In this document: positions 58,684-64,000 of the stretch, one piece after another | Numbering within the stretch: position 1 is the stretch's first letter | How the letters are laid out: every line of letters starts with the position of its first letter | From: Fimenecus sp045655645 | GTDB taxonomy: Bacteria; Bacillota; Clostridia; Oscillospirales; Acutalibacteraceae | Reading direction: 5' to 3' | Assembly (NCBI GenBank): GCA_045655645.1 | Contig: JAZOPS010000020.1 | Span: 22,443-86,442 of the forward strand | Length of the DNA: 64,000 nt | Made by a program: the position numbers and the translations under genes | Notes under the pieces: generated by a model | Told to the model about the DNA's origin: nothing | Databases searched by the model: none | The model's input: only the letters and a program-made list of their open reading frames with translations

Positions 58684-58941
58684 TTAAGCTTTGTTAAGCT
58701 TTGTAACGAGAGCAGACTTTTTACGAGCTGCATTATTCTTATGAAGAAGACCCTTAGCAGCAGCCTGGTCAATTTTCTTAACAGCAACTTTTACAAGCTC
58801 TTCTTTATCAGCAGCTTTTGTTTCAATAGCAATGTTTGCTTTTTTGATAGCTGTTTTGAGAGCTGAGTTAGCTGACTTGTTACGCTGTGCCTTTGTCTTG
58901 TTAACGAGAACACGCTTTTTAGCTGATTTAATATTTGGCAT
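58684..58941 (-). CDS. rpsT: 30S ribosomal protein S20
   Basis: 85 residues, Lys/Ala-rich helical bundle: MPNIKSAKKRVLVNKTKAQR, KTAIKKANIAIE and AAAKGLLHKNNAARKKS. It binds 16S rRNA. GAAGGAGG precedes the ATG. It is monocistronic with its own promoter and terminator, divergent from gpr, a neighbour it has in other Firmicutes too. Confidence 0.97.
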   Translation of the reverse strand: MPNIKSAKKRVLVNKTKAQRNKSANSALKTAIKKANIAIETKAADKEELVKVAVKKIDQAAAKGLLHKNNAARKKSALVTKLNKA

Positions 58942-58974
58942 ATTCGTTACACCTCCTTCGCATTACAGATACAT

Positions 58975-59003
58975 ATATTAGCACGAAACAAAATAAAAAT
59001 CAA
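58975..59003 (-). promoter_or_regulatory. Sigma-A promoter of rpsT
   Basis: On the minus strand TTGATT (59003-58998), 17-base spacer, TAATAT (58980-58975). Confidence 0.75.
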
Positions 59004-59084
59004 GTTTTTTTTGCAAAATGACTATATTTTTTTGCGTGGTCAATAATAAAGATGAAAAATAGTAATTTTATATGGAGAAATACA

Positions 59085-59957
59085 ATGATTTATAGAACAG
59101 ATTTAGCCCTTGAGCGCCATGAAATGCTAAATAAAGAGCAAGTTAATGGCATACATTATGAGAAAAAGCAAAAAGATGATGCTACAATAACTCTTGTTGA
59201 AGTTCTAGACGATATTGGAGAAAAACAAGTCGGCAAACCAAAAGGTAAATATTATACGGTAGATGTGCCTGAATTTTCACACGAAACCGAATTGCTGGAT
59301 GGAAGATTAAAAGCACTCACAGAAGTTATAAGTGAATTGCTACCCAAAGGCAAAAACTCTGTTTTAGTTGTTGGCGTTGGTAATGATAATATAACTCCTG
59401 ATGCATTAGGTCCTTTATGCGCAGAACAGATATTTTCAACAAGACACATAGAAGCAGAAGTTTCAAAAGAACTTAAGTTGCCAAAATTTAATCCCGTTGC
59501 GTCAATTTCAACGGGTGTGCTAGGTCAAACAGGCATTGAAACAGCTGAGTATATCAAAGGAATTGTTGATTTAATCAAACCACAAGCAGTCATTGCAGTT
59601 GATGCGTTAGCTTCAAGAAAACTGTCGCGATTAGGTAAAACTGTTCAGTTATCAGATACAGGCATTTCCCCAGGCGCAGGTGTTGGTAATAACCGCGCTA
59701 AAATTGACAAGCATTTTCTTGGTGTGCCTGTTATCGCAATTGGTATTCCAACAGTTGTTGATGGTAAAACTCTTGTTTATGACTTGGTAGAAAATAATAA
59801 ACAAATCGAAAATATATCAAAAGAAGCAGAAACAGTAATGGTAACCCCAAGGGATATTGATATGATTATAAAAAGAGCGTCAAGACTTCTTGCATTAAGC
59901 ATAAATTGTGCATTACAACCACATATTGAGCCTGAATTTTTATTATCTTTAATGTAG
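59085..59957 (+). CDS. gpr: Germination protease GPR
   Basis: 290 residues from ATG 59085 after GGAGAAA; in-frame ATGs further up lack a ribosome site. The N-terminal propeptide has the RTDLALERHEM signature. GVGNDNITPDALGPLC, SISTGVLGQTGIETAEY, VDALASRKLSRLGKTVQLSD-like and GIGIPTVVDG segments define the A25 family. GPR degrades small acid-soluble spore proteins at germination. rpsT-gpr-spoIIP is the classical Firmicutes order, kept here. No clear sigma-G promoter could be picked out upstream. Confidence 0.95.
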   Translation: MIYRTDLALERHEMLNKEQVNGIHYEKKQKDDATITLVEVLDDIGEKQVGKPKGKYYTVDVPEFSHETELLDGRLKALTEVISELLPKGKNSVLVVGVGNDNITPDALGPLCAEQIFSTRHIEAEVSKELKLPKFNPVASISTGVLGQTGIETAEYIKGIVDLIKPQAVIAVDALASRKLSRLGKTVQLSDTGISPGAGVGNNRAKIDKHFLGVPVIAIGIPTVVDGKTLVYDLVENNKQIENISKEAETVMVTPRDIDMIIKRASRLLALSINCALQPHIEPEFLLSLM

Positions 59958-59974
59958 CATTTTTTAGTTTTTTC

Positions 59975-60004
59975 TTTCATAAAATTTATAAAAACTATGA
60001 AAGG
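59975..60004 (+). promoter_or_regulatory. Hairpin overlapping the spoIIP ribosome binding site
   Basis: CTTTCATA (59975-59982) and TATGAAAG (59997-60004) can pair, putting part of the AAAGGA ribosome site in a stem. It may lower translation or stand as an AT-rich terminator-like feature; both are guesses. Confidence 0.4.
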
Positions 60005-60013
60005 AATGACGCT

Positions 60014-61132
60014 TTGAATAAAAGGACAAACATTTCTGAAAAAATATTTGAATATACAGTAAAATTGATTATTCCAATTGTTATTGTTTTTTGTTTGTTT
60101 TTATCAAACGATATGGACAATGTAAAAAAATCAATCCTTAATTTTGGGATTTTTTTGTCATATCCAAGTGAAACAATTTCTTATTATAAATCTCAAAACA
60201 ATAAAATAGAAGAAGACAAAATAGTTTCATCAATGAGTGAGATTCAATCATCTTCTCAATCTGTAATCATTAAATCCGATATTCCTGATGACATTCAAAA
60301 GCTTATAAACGAAGCAGAAACTAAATATGCAAACTCAACAAATGACGGCAAAATATTAAAAGAAGATTATAGTCGCAAAAATGCAACGGCAGAATACGAT
60401 AAAATTCTTTTAAGAAATACAACGGTTGATAAGAGCATTAATATTGATAATTATATAAATCGAAAAGCAGTAGCAAATGTATCTAAAAATCAACCCGCCG
60501 TGCTGATTTATCACACACATACATCCGAAAGCTACGAATTATTAGATAGAGATTTTTATACTAATGAGCGAAGTATTCGAAGCGATAACAAAAAAGAAAC
60601 TGTTGTGCGAATTGGCGAAGAAATATGCAAAATATTAAACGATAAAGGGTATAAAACCATTCACATAACTGATACTTTTGATGAACAGTACAGTGGTGCT
60701 TATGAAAGGTCAAGGGAAAAGGTGAGTGAGATTTTAAAGAGTAATCCGTCAATACAAGTTGTGCTTGATGTTCATAGGGATTCCATTTATCAAAAAGATG
60801 GAACAAGAATAAAAACAGTTACCGAAATTGATAATAAAAAAGTAGCACAGATTATGATAACAACGGGATGCGAAACAGGCAATGTCACTGATTTTCCAAA
60901 CTGGGAGAAAAATCTCACTTTTGCATTGAAACTGCAAAATCAGTTGGCAAATGATAACCCTAAAATCGTCAGACCATTGGTCTTTTCAAGCCGAAAATAT
61001 AATATGGACTTATTACCTTGTGCCTTGTCAGTTGATATTGGAACCGATGCCAACACATTGACCGAAGCAGTATATTCTGCTCGATATTTTGCAGAATCAT
61101 TGGCGAAATTATTAAAGGAGTTTGAAAATTAA
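60014..61132 (+). CDS. spoIIP: Stage II sporulation protein P
   Basis: 372 residues from TTG 60014 with AAAGGAATGA upstream. An N-terminal helix (LIIPIVIVFCLFLS) is followed by a linker and the amidase domain: VLIYHTHTSESYELLDRD, VVLDVHRDS, AQIMITTGCETGN and PCALSVDIGTDANT. SpoIIP works with SpoIID and SpoIIM to dissolve peptidoglycan during engulfment. It lies 56 bases after gpr. The SpoIID domain protein at 44297 is probably not its usual partner. Confidence 0.93.
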   Translation: MNKRTNISEKIFEYTVKLIIPIVIVFCLFLSNDMDNVKKSILNFGIFLSYPSETISYYKSQNNKIEEDKIVSSMSEIQSSSQSVIIKSDIPDDIQKLINEAETKYANSTNDGKILKEDYSRKNATAEYDKILLRNTTVDKSINIDNYINRKAVANVSKNQPAVLIYHTHTSESYELLDRDFYTNERSIRSDNKKETVVRIGEEICKILNDKGYKTIHITDTFDEQYSGAYERSREKVSEILKSNPSIQVVLDVHRDSIYQKDGTRIKTVTEIDNKKVAQIMITTGCETGNVTDFPNWEKNLTFALKLQNQLANDNPKIVRPLVFSSRKYNMDLLPCALSVDIGTDANTLTEAVYSARYFAESLAKLLKEFEN

Positions 61133-61257
61133 TGTCAGAGACAACAAAACTTTTAAAAAACTTTATTTTATCATCAATAGTAACTTTGTTGGTTGCTCTT
61201 TCACTTTGCGGGTTTTTTATTGTGCAAGAAAATACAGGTAAAATGCTTTTTGGCTAA
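61132..61257 (+). CDS. Small membrane protein overlapping spoIIP
   Basis: 41 residues, with AAAGGAG upstream and the A of its ATG shared with the spoIIP stop. MSETTKLLKNFILSS leads to a helix (IVTLLVALSLCGFFIV) and a short tail QENTGKMLFG. It is translated with spoIIP, so it might act in engulfment or anchor SpoIIP; no family is recognised. Confidence 0.6.
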   Translation: MSETTKLLKNFILSSIVTLLVALSLCGFFIVQENTGKMLFG

Positions 61258-61263
61258 AAAATA

Positions 61264-61292
61264 TTGCAATAGTTATTTTCAAAGTGTATAAT
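61264..61292 (+). promoter_or_regulatory. Sigma-A promoter of the HD nuclease gene
   Basis: TTGCAA (61264-61269), 17-base spacer, TATAAT (61287-61292). Confidence 0.78.
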
Positions 61293-61325
61293 TCTATATA
61301 TACGGTTGAAAGGAATACTAAATAT

Positions 61326-62291
61326 ATGAATTTTAATGAAATTGGTAATAATGGTCTTGTTGAAGGCTATGCAGTAATCAAACAATGTGATAAGAAAACA
61401 GCAAAAAACGGTAATTTTTATCTTGATATTGTTCTCTCTGATAAAACGGGAGAAATCTTTGCGAAACTCTGGGATTATAATGAAGTTTCTCACGGTAAAT
61501 ATGAAAATGATATGTTTGTAAAGGTAAGAGGCTCAATCTCTCAATATAACGGTCACGACCAATTGAGAATTGACAGAATCCGTCCTGTAGTCGAAAGTGA
61601 CGGGGTTAATGTTTCTGATTATGTAAAATCAGCGGATTATAGTGGCGAAGATATGTTTAATTTTCTTCTCAAAACTGTTGATGATTTTAAAGATGATGAC
61701 CTTAAAAAAGTTGTTACATACTTACTTGAAACTAATAAAGAAAAGATTCTTTATTTCCCTGCAGCATTTAGATTACACCACGCTATCCGTTGCGGACTTT
61801 TAATGCATACATCATCAATTGTGAAACTCTGTGAAAGCATTTGCAAGGTATATCCTTTTGTTAACAGAGAATTACTTGTTTCAGGTGCAATTCTTCATGA
61901 TATCGCAAAAACAATTGAATTTGATGTAAAAGAAACAGGCATAGCATCAGGATATACTGTTGAAGGCAACCTTTTAGGACATCTTGTAATGGGTGCAATG
62001 ATGGTTAAAGAAGCAGGGGAGAAACTCTCGATTGATAGTGAAAAATCAATGCTTTTGCAACACATGGTTTTGTCACATCACGGCGAGCCTGAATTTGGTG
62101 CAGCAGTTAGACCACTTTTCCTTGAAGCAGAATTGCTTTCACAACTTGACTTGATGGACGCACGAATTTATGAGATTATGGATGCCGTTAGCGGAATTGA
62201 AAAAGGCGAGTTTACAAATCGACTTTGGGCACTTGAAGACCGCAAATTCTATAAATATAATGATGCAGAATTAAAAGTTGATATACTTTAA
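61326..62291 (+). CDS. YhaM-like 3'-5' exoribonuclease (OB + HD)
   Basis: 321 residues from ATG 61326 after GAAAGGAA. The N-terminal OB-fold (GYAVIKQCDKKTAKNGNFYL) is followed by an HD domain: LHHAIRCGLLMHTSS, the catalytic HD in GAILHDIAKTIEF and LSHHGEPEFG. This arrangement is that of YhaM/CBF1, a 3'-5' exonuclease acting on RNA and single-stranded DNA. It is a monocistronic unit between its promoter and a terminator. Confidence 0.9.
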   Translation: MNFNEIGNNGLVEGYAVIKQCDKKTAKNGNFYLDIVLSDKTGEIFAKLWDYNEVSHGKYENDMFVKVRGSISQYNGHDQLRIDRIRPVVESDGVNVSDYVKSADYSGEDMFNFLLKTVDDFKDDDLKKVVTYLLETNKEKILYFPAAFRLHHAIRCGLLMHTSSIVKLCESICKVYPFVNRELLVSGAILHDIAKTIEFDVKETGIASGYTVEGNLLGHLVMGAMMVKEAGEKLSIDSEKSMLLQHMVLSHHGEPEFGAAVRPLFLEAELLSQLDLMDARIYEIMDAVSGIEKGEFTNRLWALEDRKFYKYNDAELKVDIL

Positions 62292-62297
62292 TAATAG

Positions 62298-62325
62298 AGC
62301 GGGGCTTTGCTCCCGCTATTTTTTT
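62298..62325 (+). terminator. Intrinsic terminator after the HD nuclease gene
   Basis: AGCGGG / CCCGCT stem with an 8-base loop, then ATTTTTTT. Confidence 0.9.
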
Positions 62326-62334
62326 GCTTGTAAA

Positions 62335-62470
62335 ACAAATTTGAATTTGTCGGGATGAAATTCGTAGGGGTCGGCGTCTCGACGACCCGTTTTAGTTTGA
62401 TTACACACTTGGAACGGGCTGTCGGGGACGCCAGCCCCTACAAAAAAGAGTTCGACAAACCCCAATTTGT
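62335..62470. repeat. GC-rich imperfect palindromic repeat (MITE/REP-like)
   Basis: Two arms of about 57 bases (62335-62391 and 62413-62470) are inverted copies with mismatches, sharing GTAGGGG and GGCGTC and ending CCCGTT. The loop is about 21 bases. GC content is far above the flanks. The stretch 62292-62653 has no gene: it holds the nuclease terminator, this repeat, then the CHAP gene promoter and leader. Palindromes built on GTAGGGGC with GGCGTCC are known dispersed repeats in many Clostridia. No transposase is present. Confidence 0.75.
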
Positions 62471-62521
62471 CAAACTAATATTATCAAAATTCATGTACAA
62501 TCATTAAACCCAATAAATATA

Positions 62522-62550
62522 TTGCATTTTTAGATTTCTCGTGATATACT
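62522..62550 (+). promoter_or_regulatory. Sigma-A promoter of the CHAP gene
   Basis: TTGCAT (62522-62527), 17-base spacer, TATACT (62545-62550). It leaves a roughly 100-base leader. Confidence 0.72.
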
Positions 62551-62606
62551 GAATTTATCGCACAAATTCAATTTGCGTGGTAGCAATGGAATTATACATT
62601 TTTGGT

Positions 62607-62635
62607 GTGTGTGACTTCTGTTGCACACACTTTTT
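62607..62635 (+). terminator. Terminator-like attenuator hairpin in the CHAP leader
   Basis: GTGTGTG (62607-62613) pairs with CACACAC (62624-62630), followed by TTTTT, and lies upstream of the start codon. An earlier part of the leader can form GAATTT/AAATTC (62551-62569) or CGCA-AAAT/ATTTGCG stems, which exclude each other. This suggests transcriptional control by an unknown signal. Confidence 0.55.
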
Positions 62636-62653
62636 GCTTATGGAGGAAAGAAA

Positions 62654-64000
62654 ATGAAAAAACGAATTTTATCAGTTTTTCTTGCATTGGTAATGATAAC
62701 TTCAATCATACCAATGTCATGTATCACAGCAAGCGCAGCAACTCAATCAGAAGCAGTAGCATGGGCAAATGCACAAGTTGGAAAAAATATTGACTATGAT
62801 GGTGTATATGGACCTCAATGTGTTGATTTAACTAAAGCTTATTATGCATATTTAGGTGTTACACCAGCAATAGCTAATGGGTATGAATATGCAACAGTTG
62901 CTTTACCTTCAGGATGGAGTAGAATAGCATATTATAGTGGATTTGTTCCTCAACCAGGTGATATAGCGGTATGGACTTATTCAACATCAGCATATGGGCA
63001 TGTAGCGATTATAACTTCGGCAGATTCAAGCAGAATGTATGTTGTTGAACAGAACAATTCAACAGGAACAAGAAGTCACTCTTATACTTATTCATATGGA
63101 ACATTTTATGGCGTTATTAGACCCAATTTTAGTGGCGGAACCCCTACTTCATATAATTATCAGACAATAACAGCGGGTTCATATTATGTAAAATCAAATG
63201 GTCAAAGTACATATAACTATTTGACTGTGTCAGAAACAAGTCCAAATAGCGGTGCAGGGGTGAATGCTTGGACTTTTATGACTGCATCAAGAGTACAAAT
63301 TGACAATAATGGCGGGAATTTTTACACAATGAAATTCCCAGAGATTACAACAGCCAATGCTGTGAATGTTCACACAGACTCGACCTACCCAACATCAACA
63401 ACGAAAGTTACAAACTATAAATACAGCGGAAGTACAACTCAGTCTTGGGGCTTTGATAAAGTTTCCGGCGGATATGTTATAAGATGTAAAGCTAATGAAA
63501 ATATGGTTTTGACATGCAATGGTTCAGGACAGGCAACGATATCTGCCTATAGTGCAGGAAATGCTAATCAAGTTTGGAGTTTGATTCCATATGTTTCCGG
63601 AACATTACAATATAATGCAAATGGAGGAAGTGGAGCTCCATCGTCTCAAACAAAATATTTTAATCAAGCACTTACATTAAGTAGTACATACCCTACAAGG
63701 TCAGGATATACGTTTATGGGTTGGTCAACAAGTAGTACAGCAACAACCGCAACATATCCTGCAGGCTTTGTAGGCTTTACAACTGAAGGAAATACAACAC
63801 TTTATGCAGTATGGCGACAGAGTTCGCAAACATTATCTGTAAACACATCTAACACTGCAACAATATCTAGTGGTGGAGAGTCAAAATATTATACCTTTAC
63901 GCCTTCAACTTCAGGGAATTATGTAATTTATTCTACATCTGATGGTGACCCTCGCGTATATTTGTATAATTCTTCAGGTTCATTATTATCGAGTGATGAC
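62654..64000 (+). CDS. Secreted CHAP-domain wall hydrolase with lectin-like and InlB-type repeats (3' partial)
   Basis: 449 residues visible; it runs off the right edge. GGAGG precedes the ATG. Signal peptide (ILSVFLALVMITSIIP, cut near ASA), then a CHAP domain with catalytic Cys in GPQCVDLTKAYY and His in GHVAIITSA. Residues about 165-310 look like a ricin-type beta-trefoil (QVWSLIPY), followed by a Listeria-Bacteroides/InlB B-repeat (YNANGGSG, GYTFMGWS, NTTLYAVW). A beta-sandwich begins at the edge. It likely cleaves peptidoglycan peptides or amide bonds outside the cell and binds glycans. Confidence 0.88.
   Translation, partial: MKKRILSVFLALVMITSIIPMSCITASAATQSEAVAWANAQVGKNIDYDGVYGPQCVDLTKAYYAYLGVTPAIANGYEYATVALPSGWSRIAYYSGFVPQPGDIAVWTYSTSAYGHVAIITSADSSRMYVVEQNNSTGTRSHSYTYSYGTFYGVIRPNFSGGTPTSYNYQTITAGSYYVKSNGQSTYNYLTVSETSPNSGAGVNAWTFMTASRVQIDNNGGNFYTMKFPEITTANAVNVHTDSTYPTSTTKVTNYKYSGSTTQSWGFDKVSGGYVIRCKANENMVLTCNGSGQATISAYSAGNANQVWSLIPYVSGTLQYNANGGSGAPSSQTKYFNQALTLSSTYPTRSGYTFMGWSTSSTATTATYPAGFVGFTTEGNTTLYAVWRQSSQTLSVNTSNTATISSGGESKYYTFTPSTSGNYVIYSTSDGDPRVYLYNSSGSLLSSDD

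Noticed and set aside
62551..62653. c-di-GMP or c-di-AMP riboswitch before the CHAP gene
   Set aside because: The known conserved cores of these classes are not present; only a generic attenuator shape is supported.
1..64000. CRISPR arrays, prophage or toxin-antitoxin loci
   Set aside because: No regularly spaced repeats, phage genes or recognisable toxin pairs were seen.

Overview
The window reads as chromosomal DNA of a low-GC, endospore-forming, anaerobic Clostridia, most likely the Oscillospiraceae/Ruminococcaceae group (inference). The clues are gdpP-rplI-dnaB synteny, several sporulation and germination genes (spoIVFB-like, ypeB, spoVAE, gpr, spoIIP), FeoAB iron uptake, a C-terminal type I dockerin on a secreted protease, tandem class B-like sortases and many TTG/GTG starts. 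There is no phage, transposase or CRISPR array. Genes are dense, with short intergenic gaps that mostly hold a sigma-A promoter, an intrinsic terminator or both.

Layout. 1-7.3 kb is a housekeeping run: gdpP (cut by the left edge), rplI, dnaB, tilS, hpt, ftsH. 7.3-9.05 kb holds a NERD protein, a small membrane protein whose start lies in a long hairpin, and a SpoIVFB-like site-2 protease. 9.1-13.1 kb has a radical SAM/DUF2344 pair, rplS behind a structured leader, and prmA. 13.1-15.85 kb is a feoA-feoB-FeoB-associated iron operon with two palindromic operator-like sites. 15.85-21.6 kb has a GH5 lipoprotein and an arabinose operon (FGGY kinase, araA, araD, plus an ATC-hydrolase-like gene). 21.6-25.7 kb has an SLC13-like permease, tRNA-Ser(CGA), an M20 peptidase and a YfcC-type carrier. 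25.8-29.3 kb is a secreted subtilase/leucine-rich-repeat/dockerin protein. 29.3-33.9 kb (minus strand) has two ABC half-transporters and a FliB-like protein. 34-37 kb has an MFS carrier, a choloylglycine-hydrolase-family enzyme and PnuC behind a structured leader. 37-38.8 kb (minus) has YpeB and a small lipoprotein.

38.8-49.55 kb carries a NifS-like protein and ThiI, then a MITE-like element with TA flanks, then a CinA C-terminal domain protein, two sortases, a large protein that appears to fuse a degenerate CinA-like region to a membrane-anchored SpoIID domain, galE, LemA, a TPM protein and a HAD phosphatase. 49.56-53.4 kb has RNase P RNA, a small membrane protein with recD2, and thiT under a TPP riboswitch. 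53.4-58.9 kb has comM, a phosphoglucomutase, a sigma-70 family factor, a zinc-ribbon protein, spoVAE behind a sigma-G-like promoter, small membrane ORFs and rpsT. 59-62.3 kb has gpr-spoIIP and a YhaM-like HD nuclease. A GC-rich palindromic repeat follows, then a secreted CHAP-domain cell-wall hydrolase cut by the right edge.

The most novel-looking part is the CinA / sortase / sortase / CinA-like-SpoIID cluster at 41.5-46.5 kb. Next are the structured leader of pnuC, the hairpin that buries the start of the gene at 8092, and the TA-flanked MITE that supplies the thiI stop codon. All family calls come from reading motifs; no database search was run.
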